A stretch of DNA of 64,000 nt from Vibrio sp. NTOU-M3 (GTDB lineage Bacteria > Pseudomonadota > Gammaproteobacteria > Enterobacterales > Vibrionaceae): contig NZ_CP162100.1 of NCBI RefSeq assembly GCF_040869035.1, forward strand, positions 496,001 to 560,000, written 5' to 3'. A program made the position numbers and the translations under genes. The notes under the pieces were generated by a model. It saw only the letters and a program-made list of their open reading frames with translations, had not been told where the DNA came from and ran no database searches. Below, piece by piece: positions 10,528-20,181 of the stretch. Position 1 is the first letter of the stretch. Every line of letters starts with the position of its first letter.

Positions 10528-10560
10528 ATACTTGAACGCTTCGGTCAGGTATTAGATAAT
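10528..10560 (+). promoter_or_regulatory. erpA promoter with IscR type 1 box
   Basis: A 25-bp sequence at 10528-10552 has the arms ATACTTGA and GTCAGGTAT, matching the IscR type 1 consensus at both ends (ATASYYGA...GTCRRSTAT) with mismatches only in the centre. It overlaps a sigma-70 promoter: -35 TTGAAC (10532-10537), 17-bp spacer, -10 GATAAT (10555-10560). Predicted start of transcription is near 10567. IscR is known to repress erpA in E. coli through such a box, so [2Fe-2S]-IscR repression is inferred here. Confidence 0.75.
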
Positions 10561-10645
10561 CAGTCGGTATATTTAAAAAGAGATCCCCTGCGGTGGATGA
10601 AATCATCCTCCAACAGACAGGTAGACACCAGTGAGAGAGGTCGTA

Positions 10646-10987
10646 GTGAGCGAAGTAAATATCCCATTAACTTTTTCAGACGCTGCAGCAAGTCGTGTGA
10701 AAATGCTGATTGCAGAGGAAGAGAATCCTGAGCTAAAGCTACGTGTATATATCACCGGTGGCGGTTGCAGTGGTTTTCAATACGGTTTTACCTTTGATGA
10801 AAACGTCAATGAAGGTGACATGACGATTGAAAATTGCGGCGTAACCTTAGTGGTTGACCCAATGAGTTTACAATACTTGATTGGTGGAGAAGTGGATTAT
10901 ACCGAAGGCCTAGAGGGCTCCCGCTTTTTTGTGAACAACCCAAATGCGACAACCACTTGTGGTTGTGGTGCATCCTTTAGCGTTTAA
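10646..10987 (+). CDS. erpA: Iron-sulphur cluster insertion protein ErpA
   Basis: A-type Fe-S carrier that delivers clusters to apoproteins such as IspG and IspH. The three cluster Cys are present: C41 ([11 protein letters not shown]) and C105, C107 ([10 protein letters not shown]). I chose the GTG at 10646 ([10 protein letters not shown], 113 residues) because AGAGAGG stands just upstream and the family starts there; an in-frame GTG at 10631 would add five residues. It is preceded by an IscR box and followed by a terminator. Confidence 0.97.
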   Translation: MSEVNIPLTFSDAAASRVKMLIAEEENPELKLRVYITGGGCSGFQYGFTFDENVNEGDMTIENCGVTLVVDPMSLQYLIGGEVDYTEGLEGSRFFVNNPNATTTCGCGASFSV

Positions 10988-11005
10988 GCACTTTTGATGA
11001 TTGAT

Positions 11006-11032
11006 AAGCCGCGTGATGAACGCGGCTTTTTT
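11006..11032 (+). terminator. Rho-independent terminator after erpA
   Basis: Perfect 8-bp stem AAGCCGCG/CGCGGCTT, TGATGAA loop, followed by T residues. Confidence 0.85.
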
Positions 11033-11179
11033 ATATCACGAAACCTTAAAATTGAGACATAGGTGAATTGCTAGATGGCAAGCATAAGCGTAGTTTATAC
11101 AATGATCGCATAAATAATAATCAGGAAGCATAGACGCAGTATTTCTCACGGTCTTCGTTTGTGTGTACAAAGGAATGTT

Positions 11180-12262
11180 ATGTCTAGATTGTCTATTTTT
11201 CAGCAGTTGGCGCTGCGGCCATACCTCATCTCTATCATCCTCATTACGTTCCTGTCACTTTGGTTAGGGTTTGGTTCCTTACAGGCGGAAGAAACGCCAG
11301 TTAAAGAAGCGGAACAAGAAATCCCCTTAGCCAAGGTGGCTTATCAAACTTTTGTCGCTGAGCCTACATTTAAGAAAATTGATCTCTATGGTCGGACGGC
11401 ACCGGATAAGCTGGCCCGTTTAGGGGCAGAGTTTGCTGGAAAAATTCAGCAGTTAATGGTGGATAAAGGTCAGAGTGTTAAGCAAGGTCAAGTCATTGCC
11501 GTGATCGACAAAGGCGATCTACCGATGCAGCTTGAACGGGCTCAGGCGATGCTAAAAGTTCGTGAGAAAGAGTTTAAAGCCGCTCAGTCGCTGAAAAATA
11601 AAGGTTTGCAAGGAGAGGTCGCTTTTTCAACGGCGCAGGCGGCGTTGGTTGAAGCTAAAGCGATGGTTAGCAATGCGAAGCTGGCATTGCGTAATACCCA
11701 AATTAAAGCACCGTTTAATGGCATTGTGGATCACCTGTTCATCGAAACAGGAGATTTTGTTGGTGTTGGCGATCCTGTGGCGCGGTTAATTGATTTGAAC
11801 AAAGTGGTGATTGAGGCGGATGTGAGTGAGCGACATATCCAGAACCTAGTACCGGCACAAGCCGCTCAAGTCAGGTTTATTGATGGAAAAACGGTGCAAG
11901 GGACCCTTCGTTATATTTCGCGAATTTCATCAGTATCAACCAATACGTTTCCTATCGAAATTGAAATCGATAACCCAGAACAACGCATTCCAGCAGGGAT
12001 CAGTGCAGAAGTTGAACTCAACTTGCAAAGCAAACTTGCAGTCAAAGTTACCCCTGCGATGCTCGCGCTGGACGAGTCGGGTAACCTTGGCGTTAAAACA
12101 CTTCAAAGCGACCAAGTGCATTTTGTGCCTATTCAACTGGTGAAAGCTGAGCAAGATGGAGTGTGGTTGACTGGGCTTGGTGAGCAAGTGGATATCATTA
12201 CCACCGGACAAGGCTTTGTACGTGATGGTGATCGTGTCATCGCGATTAAGCAAGCCAACTAG
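11180..12262 (+). CDS. RND efflux periplasmic adaptor (membrane-fusion protein)
   Basis: Periplasmic adaptor that links an RND pump to an outer-membrane channel. The 360-residue product has an N-terminal membrane anchor or signal segment (about residues 14-36), a barrel-sandwich lipoyl domain (AGKIQQLMVDKGQSVKQGQVIA), an alpha-hairpin, and a closing half (ALRNTQIKAPFNGIVDHLFI). The ATG at 11180 is preceded by AAAGGAA with good spacing; a TTG at 11159 would add seven residues without a better site. The pump gene follows after 8 bp. The hemL-erpA-adaptor-pump order suggests an orthologue of V. cholerae VexE, but that assignment is from memory. Confidence 0.9.
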   Translation: MSRLSIFQQLALRPYLISIILITFLSLWLGFGSLQAEETPVKEAEQEIPLAKVAYQTFVAEPTFKKIDLYGRTAPDKLARLGAEFAGKIQQLMVDKGQSVKQGQVIAVIDKGDLPMQLERAQAMLKVREKEFKAAQSLKNKGLQGEVAFSTAQAALVEAKAMVSNAKLALRNTQIKAPFNGIVDHLFIETGDFVGVGDPVARLIDLNKVVIEADVSERHIQNLVPAQAAQVRFIDGKTVQGTLRYISRISSVSTNTFPIEIEIDNPEQRIPAGISAEVELNLQSKLAVKVTPAMLALDESGNLGVKTLQSDQVHFVPIQLVKAEQDGVWLTGLGEQVDIITTGQGFVRDGDRVIAIKQAN

Positions 12263-12270
12263 GAGGGCGT

Positions 12271-15200
12271 ATGTATTCAGTCATTGATGCGGCGTTATCG
12301 CGCACTCGTACAATGGTCACGCTACTTATCTTTATTTTGATTGCTGGTATTGGTACTTACATCACCATACCTAAAGAATCGAGTCCTGATATTACGATCC
12401 CCATTATTTATGTTTCTGTAGGGCACCAAGGGATCTCTCCAATTGATGCAGAGCGGCTGCTTGTTCGACCTATTGAACAAGAACTTCGCTCAATTGAAGG
12501 AGTGAAAGAGATGAAGGCTACGGCAGCAGAGGGGCACGCTTCTGTAATGCTGGAGTTTTCGGTTGGTGTGGATCTGGACAAGGCGATGGCGGATGTGCGA
12601 GAAGCGGTTGATCTTGCTAAGCCAAGGTTGCCTGCTGATAGCGATGAACCAACAGTGAATGAGGTGACTTTAGCTTCTGAAGAGCCTGCATTGTCGGTGG
12701 TACTGTATGGTACCGTGCCGGAACGCACCATCGTGCAGATTGCACGTCAGTTACGCGATAAGTTGGAAAGCTATCGTCAAATCCTGGAAGTTGATATTGC
12801 CGGGGATCGGGAAGACATTGTAGAAATCATTGTTGATCCATTATTGATGGAAAGCTATGGGCTGGATCAAGGTGATATCTACAATTTGATTGCGTTGAAT
12901 AACCGAGTTGTGGCTGCTGGGTTTGTGGACACAGGGTATGGACGTTTCTCGGTAAAAGTACCGTCGGTATTTGATTCTTTGAAAGACGTACTTGAATTGC
13001 CAGTGAAGGTTGATGGCAAGCAAGTGATTACATTTGGAGATGTCGCCACGGTAAGACGGGCATTTCGAGATCCTGAGAGCTTTGCACGCTTAGATGGGAA
13101 ATCAGCCGTTGTGCTTGATGTGAAAAAGCGTGCTGGTGAAAACAGTATAGAGACAGTTGAACTGATTAAGGCGTTGTTAGAGGAAGCGCAACAGCGTCCA
13201 GAATGGCCAAATAACTTGTTGATCAAATACACTTGGGATCAATCCAAAGACGTCAAGATGATGCTCAATGATCTGCAGAACAATATTCTGTCGGCCATTA
13301 TTTTAGTGGTGATCGTTATTATTGCGATTCTTGGCTTGAGAACTGCGGCGTTGGTGGGTATTTCGATCCCAGGCTCTTTTCTTACGGGACTATTGGTTCT
13401 TTCGGTCTTTGGTTTAACGGTCAATATAGTGGTGCTGTTTTCGTTAATCATGGCGGTAGGTATGCTGGTGGACGGTGCCATTGTTGTCACCGAATTTGCG
13501 GACCGGCGAATGCAAGAGGGAACGCCTCGGCGCGACGCTTATCGTGATGCAGCAAAACGCATGGCTTGGCCTATTACCGCTTCTACCGCCACTACGTTAG
13601 CGGCATTTGCTCCGTTACTATTCTGGCCCGATATCACTGGCGAGTTTATGAAATACTTGCCACTGACCTTAATTGCAACTTTATCCGCTTCACTGTTAAT
13701 GGCTTTGCTATTTGTTCCGGTATTGGGTGGGCTCATTGGGCGGCCGCAAAATGTGAGTGCGACCAACCGGACTATGATGGTTGCACTGCATAATGGTGAT
13801 TTCTCCCAATCAACGGGGATCACAAAGCTCTATTACCATACGTTAGATATCGCCCTTCGCCATCCTTGGAAAATTTTGCTCAGTGCGATTTTGTTAGCCG
13901 CTGGGGTCGGAGGCACTTATTACAAAGCAGGTTTGGGGGCTGAGTTTTTCCCTGAAGTGGATCCGCCATTTTTTACTGTGAAAGTGCGCTCTTATGGTGA
14001 TCTCTCTATCAACGAAAAAGATGTGATCATGCGAGAGATTGAACAAGTGATGCTTGGTCAAGATGAATTTGAAAGCGTTTATACCCGCACGGGTGGCAAT
14101 GATGAAATTGGTCAAATCCAAATTACCCCAGTGGACTGGCAATATCGTCGCAAGGTGAAAGCGATCATTGAGGAGTTAAAGCAGAGCACGGATCAATTCG
14201 CAGGTGTCGAAATTGAGTACAAATTCCCAGATGCTGGACCTCCTGTTGAACACGATCTGGTGATAGAGATGTCAACTAGGCAATCACACGAGCAACTCGA
14301 TATGGCTGCGAAGGTAGTGCGGCATTGGGCTGACAATAACCCTGCATTTGAAAACATCAGTGATAGTAGTAGTAAAGAAGGGATCGACTGGCAAATTGAT
14401 ATCCGCCGCGATGATGCTTCTCGATTTGCCGCTGATGCAACAACGGTTGGCAATACGGTCCAGTTCGTGACTAATGGGTTGAAAATCGGTGATTATTTAC
14501 CGGATGATGCGACCGAAGAAGTGGATATTTTGGTCCGTTACCCAGAGGATAAGCGTGATATTGGTCGCTTTGATGAGCTACGAGTGAAAACAGCAGCAGG
14601 GATGGTCCCTATCACGAACTTTGCCCGCATTGTACCTGAACAAAAACAAGACATGATTCAGCGTGTCGATGGTCATCGAGTCATTAATATCATGGCAGAC
14701 ATACAAGAAGGGTATAACTTAGCGTTGGAATTACCGCGTATTGAGCAGGCGCTATCTGAGCTCGATTTACCTGCGGGTGTTGAGTTTAAAATTCGTGGTC
14801 AAAATGAAGAGCAGGAAAACTCACAGGCCTTTTTGATGAATGCATTTGTGGTAGCACTGGTGGTGATGGCGCTGATTTTGATCACTCAATTTAATAGCTT
14901 TTATCAGTCGTTTTTGATCTTAAGTGCGGTGTTGTTTTCTACGGTCGGCGTGTTTGCGGGTTTATTGATTTTCCAGAAACCATTTGGCGTCATCATGTCT
15001 GGTATTGGGGTAATATCTCTGGCGGGTATTGTGGTAAATAACAATATTGTCTTGATTGACACCTATAACCAGCTGTGCAAAAGAGGATTAGATAAGCGTG
15101 AGGCGATCCTGCGTACCGGCGTGCAGCGTTTAAGACCCGTTCTACTAACGACGGTGACAACGATCCTTGGGCTGCTGCCGATGGTACTCGAAATGAACAT

Positions 15201-15396
15201 TGATCTGATCAATCAGAAGATTGAGTTTGGCGCTCCAAGTACACAATGGTGGTCTCAGTTAGCAACTGCAGTAGCGGGTGGACTTGCATTTGCGACATTG
15301 TTGACCTTAGTGCTGACCCCATGTTTGTTGATGTTAGGACGTCAGCATCAACTCGAAGCAGAGGATGAGAAAGCCAAAGTTATCGCAGAGTCTTAA
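12271..15396 (+). CDS. RND-type multidrug efflux pump (HAE1 family)
   Basis: Inner-membrane proton or sodium antiporter of the RND superfamily; the 1041 residues show two halves, each with one membrane helix, a large periplasmic loop and five further helices. The helix-4 motif reads GMLVDGAIVVTE: D401 (equivalent to AcrB D407) is kept but the next residue is Gly402 where AcrB has D408. In helix 10 the motif is GIVVNNNIVLID, with N923 where AcrB has K940. No outer-membrane TolC-type channel gene is adjacent. It may correspond to V. cholerae VexF, reported as sodium-dependent; this equivalence is inferred from gene order. Confidence 0.92.
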   Translation: MYSVIDAALSRTRTMVTLLIFILIAGIGTYITIPKESSPDITIPIIYVSVGHQGISPIDAERLLVRPIEQELRSIEGVKEMKATAAEGHASVMLEFSVGVDLDKAMADVREAVDLAKPRLPADSDEPTVNEVTLASEEPALSVVLYGTVPERTIVQIARQLRDKLESYRQILEVDIAGDREDIVEIIVDPLLMESYGLDQGDIYNLIALNNRVVAAGFVDTGYGRFSVKVPSVFDSLKDVLELPVKVDGKQVITFGDVATVRRAFRDPESFARLDGKSAVVLDVKKRAGENSIETVELIKALLEEAQQRPEWPNNLLIKYTWDQSKDVKMMLNDLQNNILSAIILVVIVIIAILGLRTAALVGISIPGSFLTGLLVLSVFGLTVNIVVLFSLIMAVGMLVDGAIVVTEFADRRMQEGTPRRDAYRDAAKRMAWPITASTATTLAAFAPLLFWPDITGEFMKYLPLTLIATLSASLLMALLFVPVLGGLIGRPQNVSATNRTMMVALHNGDFSQSTGITKLYYHTLDIALRHPWKILLSAILLAAGVGGTYYKAGLGAEFFPEVDPPFFTVKVRSYGDLSINEKDVIMREIEQVMLGQDEFESVYTRTGGNDEIGQIQITPVDWQYRRKVKAIIEELKQSTDQFAGVEIEYKFPDAGPPVEHDLVIEMSTRQSHEQLDMAAKVVRHWADNNPAFENISDSSSKEGIDWQIDIRRDDASRFAADATTVGNTVQFVTNGLKIGDYLPDDATEEVDILVRYPEDKRDIGRFDELRVKTAAGMVPITNFARIVPEQKQDMIQRVDGHRVINIMADIQEGYNLALELPRIEQALSELDLPAGVEFKIRGQNEEQENSQAFLMNAFVVALVVMALILITQFNSFYQSFLILSAVLFSTVGVFAGLLIFQKPFGVIMSGIGVISLAGIVVNNNIVLIDTYNQLCKRGLDKREAILRTGVQRLRPVLLTTVTTILGLLPMVLEMNIDLINQKIEFGAPSTQWWSQLATAVAGGLAFATLLTLVLTPCLLMLGRQHQLEAEDEKAKVIAES

Positions 15397-15444
15397 ATTG
15401 GTTTATTGAGTTTCTGGAGCAATGCTAATTTTCTTTCTAACGAC

Positions 15445-15490
15445 TTCACACAAAAAAGCCCGCTTAATATCGCGGGCTTTTTTGTGTGAA
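15445..15490. terminator. Bidirectional terminator between RND pump and chiS
   Basis: Perfect 19-bp inverted repeat (15445-15463 with 15472-15490) with an 8-nt loop. The stem carries GCCCGC next to six A on the left and its complement with six T on the right, so it can stop both convergent transcripts. Confidence 0.93.
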
Positions 15491-15499
15491 GTGAATCTT

Positions 15500-18400
15500 T
15501 TAGCTAGTGAGAAGATGCTGAAGCTTATCCCTTAAAGACTCGATATGTGTGCGCTCAGGACCTTGCTCTTTACAGTGTTCAAGGATGTAGTCCAATGAAC
15601 TCAATACGGTTCGCCAACGTGGCGTTTTAGGAAGTGTCTCGACCCGTAAGTATTTATCTAACGTTCGAGTTTGAAGCGTACTTCGATCAAGATACACGCG
15701 CCACAGTCCGCTTTGTTCAGCAAAAGCAAATTTACTTTGCCCAGTGACGCTTTCCCAGTAATTGAGAGCGCTGGTCATTGCATCAACCAAGACTTCACGC
15801 ATGATGTCGTGTTTAGACTGGCTTTCTCCGGAAACCTTATCGGCAAGGCGGGTAAATTCTCCCCCTAGCTCTCTCAGTTGTTGTAATTTCGCTTTGTCTC
15901 CTTCAAAAGCAAAACTAGACAGTGCTTCAATAGCGGTTTCTAAATTATGGATGCGCGCAACATTAACCCCACCACCAACATTAAAGATGTACATTAATTT
16001 CAGGTCTGCGCCTTCAGGCAGTCTGAGTATATCGGCAGAGACATGTTGGCGCACATCTTCAACGTAAATATCGATGTTGCCGCAGTAGTGTTCTTGCTCG
16101 ACATTGAGGAACTTGGGCGCAATGATTTCATCCGCTCGTGACCGTTTAAGCTGCTCAGGACTACGGCGGAATAGGCGCGATGCAGCCTCGTTAACAAATC
16201 GAATCTTATTGTCGTCTCGGATACAAACAATCGCTTCAGGGGCGGACTCGAGTTGCTCTAGCAGTCTGCCTTGCGTTTCAAGCAAGCTGGCTTCTACGAT
16301 AGCGCGTTGTTTCAACTCGTTTTGCAGTTGTTGATTTTCAATACGTCGTAGTTCTGCCTTACTGGCTGTCAGGTGAGCGGTGATACGAGCGGCAAGTTCA
16401 CGCTTATTAAACGGTTTTGTGAGGTAATCATTCGCCCCTGCTTCAAAACCACGAATGCGATCATCCGGCTGGTTTAGAGCCGTGAGCATGATAACTGGCA
16501 ATTGAGAGTGATCGTATTTTTCACGTAAGGTCGTACAGACCTGATAGCCGCTGAGTCCGGGCATCATGATGTCTAACAGAAGCAGCTCAGGTTTCTCTTG
16601 TTCAATGATATCGAGCGCCTCATGACCATCTTTCGCAGTGCGAACGCGGTATCCTTCAAGACGCAAGAAACTGTCCAAAACTCTTAAATTGACTGGTTCA
16701 TCATCTGCTACCAGCAATAATGGACCATCAGGATTTTCAGGTAGGCAATTCGTTTCTTGGATTTCGATATCACCAACATCGGGAGCTCGAAAGTGCGAGG
16801 CTTCACTGTGGCTTGCTTGAATGATTTGTTCTTCGCTCGCTAGAGGAAGGGTAAAGCTAAAGGTGGTTCCAACCATGGGTTGGCTACTGACATAAAGAGA
16901 GCCGTCCATCAGTTCAATCAGTTGTCGGCTAATTGAAAGTCCAAGCCCTGCGCCTTGACGGTAGCGGCTGGTATCATGACCCGCTTGGATTAATGGTTCA
17001 AAAATATGTTCGAGTTGCTCGGCTGGTATACCTTGGCCAGTATCAACCACTTGTACGCGGATCTTGTCATCAACAACGTTTGCTGAAATAACAATTTTTC
17101 CTTCGCTAGTGTATTTAATCGCGTTACCAACTAGGTTATACAGCACCTGCTCTAAGCGTTGCGGATCGGCAGAAACCCAAACGGTCTCGCTAGCAACTTG
17201 GTTGATAATACGTATAGGCTTGCTGCCAAGAAGGTGAGAAGAAAGTTCCAATACCAAGCGTGTGGCACTCGCAAGGTCAACGGCACTTGTTTGAATATCC
17301 AAGTTACCATAACGCATTTTATGGTAATCCAACAGGTCATCAACGAGCGTTGCGAGACGTTGGCCACTACTGATAATAATGTCGAGTTGATACTTATGAT
17401 CTGCCGTGATTGGGCCATTTGCTCCAGAGACTAAAGCTTCAGCGATCCCAACCATGCCGTGTAATGGCGTTCTTAGCTCATGAGATGTGGTTGCAAGAAA
17501 TTCGTCTTTGAGTTTGTTTGCTAATTGCAGCTCTTCATTTTGTTTCTGGATCAGCTTGAGGTTGCTTTCAAGCTCCACATTTTGCTCTTTAATTAGCTGC
17601 ATTTTCTCACGAATAGAGCGTTGCATACGCTCAAAACTGACCGCTAGGCGGCCAATTTCATCTTTGCGATCGGTGTTGATCATATCCGCTTCAAGATCAC
17701 CCGCGGAGACCTTTTCCGCCGCCCAAGTGAGTTTGAGAAGTGGGGAGGTAATGAAATTCGAGAGATAATGGGAGGCGATCACAACGATAACAATAGCGAC
17801 CAACATTGCGAAAATGAAGAGGGTTTCAAGCTGATGCACGCGGGCAAATGCTTCTTTTTCTGGCACCTCAACAACTAAAGCCCAATTCTCACCCTTAAAG
17901 GAAATTGGACTGTACGCTGCAATCGTATCTTCACCAACGGTATTGGTATAAGTGCCAAAGGCGGTGGAGCCTTGGAGAGCCAGATTGATCACCTCTGCAC
18001 TTTTGTCGATATCCGTTTGCTCATGGGCTAATGTTCTGGAGCGATGATCACTTCCGACCAACAAGGTGCGCATTTGCGATGTTTGGTTACTGTCTGCGAT
18101 CAGTTTAGTGATGGCGTTATTTGGCAAACGGAACATTGCGTAACTGTGTAGGTAGCCTTGTTGAATGATTGGGGCACCAAGCCAAGCAACCATTTTGCCT
18201 TGTTCTGGAGAGAAGTCTGAAATCACCACTGGCGTGTAGTCTTCATTACTTCTGCGTTTCTCTGCAACTTGAACTTTGAGCTTTTGGAAAGTTTTACCTA
18301 AGTTGGCATCTTTATATTTACCATTAAGCAGGTTAGTACCGTAGTTATCGTATTTATAAATGGAGTAGGTCACGTTGCCGTCACGGTCAACTAGCAAGAT

Positions 18401-18886
18401 GTCGTCAAAATCAGAGCGCTTTAATAGCTCTAAATAGGCCCAATGATAACGTTTGTGCAGCAGACGATACCGCTCTGAGGCATTGTACTCTGTTGATTGG
18501 GGCAAAATTGACGTTTTAATTTTATCGCCAGAGCCGGGAATATAACGTTTTTGTGCGTATTGACGAGCTTCTTCAATGGTAAGTCCTAAGTTCCTGAACG
18601 CATTGACTAAGCCATAAAAATGCCCACCACTTGCGGTTGCAAGCTCAGAGCGCACAAATCCCATTACCTCTGACTCTTTTGAAAATAGATAGTCAACGAC
18701 TTGTTGTTTTTTGCTATCGCGAACCGAAACAAGGTGGGAGGTACTTTGTTCTTGCAGATCTTTACTGTGTGACTGCAAAAAGAACAGAGCAATGACAGTC
18801 AGTGGGGTTATGCTCAAAACTAAAAACGCCAGCATTAGGGTGTTCTGCAAACGTTTAAATCTTTGTTTTCTATACAACTTGAACAT
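15500..18886 (-). CDS. chiS: Chitin-utilisation regulator ChiS (hybrid sensor kinase with DNA-binding domain)
   Basis: Membrane regulator that activates chitin-utilisation genes when chitin oligosaccharides are present. The 1128 residues fit ChiS of V. cholerae (about 1129). Order: TM at about 16-38, periplasmic double-Cache sensor (40-350), TM (about 354-374), HAMP, HisKA with H469 (TSHELRTPLHG), HATPase (VLYNLVGNAIKY, GAGLGLSISR), receiver with D772 (LLLLDIMMPG), PAS, and a C-terminal basic domain (about 1024-1128). H469 and D772 fall at exactly the residue numbers known for ChiS. Published work shows the C-terminal domain binds DNA, making ChiS a one-protein membrane transcription factor. 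The chitobiose operon that neighbours chiS in V. cholerae is not in this window. Confidence 0.93.
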   Translation of the reverse strand: MFKLYRKQRFKRLQNTLMLAFLVLSITPLTVIALFFLQSHSKDLQEQSTSHLVSVRDSKKQQVVDYLFSKESEVMGFVRSELATASGGHFYGLVNAFRNLGLTIEEARQYAQKRYIPGSGDKIKTSILPQSTEYNASERYRLLHKRYHWAYLELLKRSDFDDILLVDRDGNVTYSIYKYDNYGTNLLNGKYKDANLGKTFQKLKVQVAEKRRSNEDYTPVVISDFSPEQGKMVAWLGAPIIQQGYLHSYAMFRLPNNAITKLIADSNQTSQMRTLLVGSDHRSRTLAHEQTDIDKSAEVINLALQGSTAFGTYTNTVGEDTIAAYSPISFKGENWALVVEVPEKEAFARVHQLETLFIFAMLVAIVIVVIASHYLSNFITSPLLKLTWAAEKVSAGDLEADMINTDRKDEIGRLAVSFERMQRSIREKMQLIKEQNVELESNLKLIQKQNEELQLANKLKDEFLATTSHELRTPLHGMVGIAEALVSGANGPITADHKYQLDIIISSGQRLATLVDDLLDYHKMRYGNLDIQTSAVDLASATRLVLELSSHLLGSKPIRIINQVASETVWVSADPQRLEQVLYNLVGNAIKYTSEGKIVISANVVDDKIRVQVVDTGQGIPAEQLEHIFEPLIQAGHDTSRYRQGAGLGLSISRQLIELMDGSLYVSSQPMVGTTFSFTLPLASEEQIIQASHSEASHFRAPDVGDIEIQETNCLPENPDGPLLLVADDEPVNLRVLDSFLRLEGYRVRTAKDGHEALDIIEQEKPELLLLDIMMPGLSGYQVCTTLREKYDHSQLPVIMLTALNQPDDRIRGFEAGANDYLTKPFNKRELAARITAHLTASKAELRRIENQQLQNELKQRAIVEASLLETQGRLLEQLESAPEAIVCIRDDNKIRFVNEAASRLFRRSPEQLKRSRADEIIAPKFLNVEQEHYCGNIDIYVEDVRQHVSADILRLPEGADLKLMYIFNVGGGVNVARIHNLETAIEALSSFAFEGDKAKLQQLRELGGEFTRLADKVSGESQSKHDIMREVLVDAMTSALNYWESVTGQSKFAFAEQSGLWRVYLDRSTLQTRTLDKYLRVETLPKTPRWRTVLSSLDYILEHCKEQGPERTHIESLRDKLQHLLTS

Positions 18887-19079
18887 GATTCAGTCTAACT
18901 TTCCGTGAGAAACGACGTTAAAACGCGTCAAAATAAAATGGAGTAATCCTAAAGTGACAAAATTAACGAGTTTTTTTACTTTGACAAGTAAGTAGACGGT
19001 AAAGCGTGTGAAGTAGCGCAAACTTTTTGTGTGATTTGGTAAATTTGCCCAATAATCGAAGCATTATCGGGCAAGAGGT

Positions 19080-20102
19080 CTATTTTTGAGCGTGGTAGAT
19101 AGCGAACTTGTTGGTCTTATTTAACGTCGCACAATTACCAAACGCTTGATTGATGATAGGTGGGTATTTGAGGAAGCTATTTGCCACAATAAATAACTGG
19201 CCAGCGGCACTTTGATGTTTCGGTGCATTGGCAAGTAGTGACTCGGTGGCGCTGTAGCTGGTATCAAGCCCTGAATGAAAAGGAGGATTACTGATGATAA
19301 ATTGGTAATCATCTGCACAATCTGAATAAACGTCTGATGCAAAGACTCGGCCTGACAGACCATTAGCAGCTAAGGTCGCTTGGCTTGAAGCCACGGCAAG
19401 GGCGCTGATATCACACATCTCAAGCTCTATTGATGGATTTAACGTTGCCATCACTGCTCCGATAACGCCTGCACCACAACCAAAATCAAGCACTTTTCCA
19501 TTGAGTTTTGGCAAGGTATCTAATAGGAGTTTACTGCCCACATCAAATTCACCATGGCTAAAGACGCCTGGTAAGCTATGAATGTGCAGAGTGTTGTCTT
19601 GGTATTGAACTTGGTAGTGTTTAAACCACTCTTCTAAATGAAAGGGTGCTGGCTCATTGGTGCACTGCCCCCAATAAAATGAACAGCGTCTGGCTGAGTC
19701 GTATTTATTGATAGGGCCGTACTGAGCAAACATTTTCTCGACGCTTTTTACGCCAGAACGGTTTTCACCCACGACGACAATTTCCGTATTCTGGCCTAAT
19801 TTTGCCATTAGCATGGCCAATAGATATTCTGCTTCTGCTTTTGCTTTAGGCCAATAAAGCAAAACCATATCTGCTTGAGCGTCACCATCAAACGCCGCAC
19901 CGAAATGGCAATTCAACTGAGAGTAAGCACTAACTTGACGGTAGTAACCGTAATTGGTGGTGAAAATGCTGACAGACTCACAGTGTTTCGTTAGCTCAAG
20001 CGGGAAGAGATCTTCCGCTTCACCAGCGACTAACACATGTTTGCCTTCAAAATAAGCAAGTTGGCGTTCAGTAATTTGACTGGGGGCGATATAGGCAGAC
20101 AT
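19080..20102 (-). CDS. rsmC: 16S rRNA (guanine1207-N2)-methyltransferase
   Basis: SAM-dependent enzyme that methylates G1207 of 16S rRNA. The 340-residue protein has the duplicated RsmC layout: a degenerate N-terminal methyltransferase-like half and an active C-terminal half with the SAM loop [16 protein letters not shown] and the catalytic NPPFH motif. A partly paired hairpin (19047-19072, GCCC arms) lies just beyond its stop but lacks a U-tract. It is transcribed toward chiS, and a terminator separates it from the permease upstream. Confidence 0.95.
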   Translation of the reverse strand: MSAYIAPSQITERQLAYFEGKHVLVAGEAEDLFPLELTKHCESVSIFTTNYGYYRQVSAYSQLNCHFGAAFDGDAQADMVLLYWPKAKAEAEYLLAMLMAKLGQNTEIVVVGENRSGVKSVEKMFAQYGPINKYDSARRCSFYWGQCTNEPAPFHLEEWFKHYQVQYQDNTLHIHSLPGVFSHGEFDVGSKLLLDTLPKLNGKVLDFGCGAGVIGAVMATLNPSIELEMCDISALAVASSQATLAANGLSGRVFASDVYSDCADDYQFIISNPPFHSGLDTSYSATESLLANAPKHQSAAGQLFIVANSFLKYPPIINQAFGNCATLNKTNKFAIYHAQK

Positions 20103-20120
20103 AGCATGCTCAGTAAATAC

Positions 20121-20152
20121 AAAAGAGGGAGGATTCTCTCACAATCCTCCCT
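20121..20152 (-). terminator. Rho-independent terminator after the AI-2E-family permease
   Basis: Read on the minus strand, a perfect 10-bp stem AGGGAGGATT/AATCCTCCCT with a 7-nt loop is followed by CTTTT. It separates the permease from rsmC. Confidence 0.75.
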
Positions 20153-20181
20153 TTGCTTGAAGTGCTTAGTCTATGGTGTCA

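Noticed and set aside
10546..10570. A second IscR-like half site AGTCGGTAT just after the erpA box
   Set aside because: Only the right half is similar and it is one base short; the left half does not match.
12408..12731. Ser-rich minus-strand frames inside the RND pump gene (here and at 12879-13232, 13239-13490)
   Set aside because: Shadows of a clear pump gene; no start signals and no recognisable domains.
19047..19072. Terminator after rsmC
   Set aside because: The GCCC...GGGC hairpin has a good stem with one G-U pair, but no U-tract follows on the minus strand, so it was not listed as a terminator.
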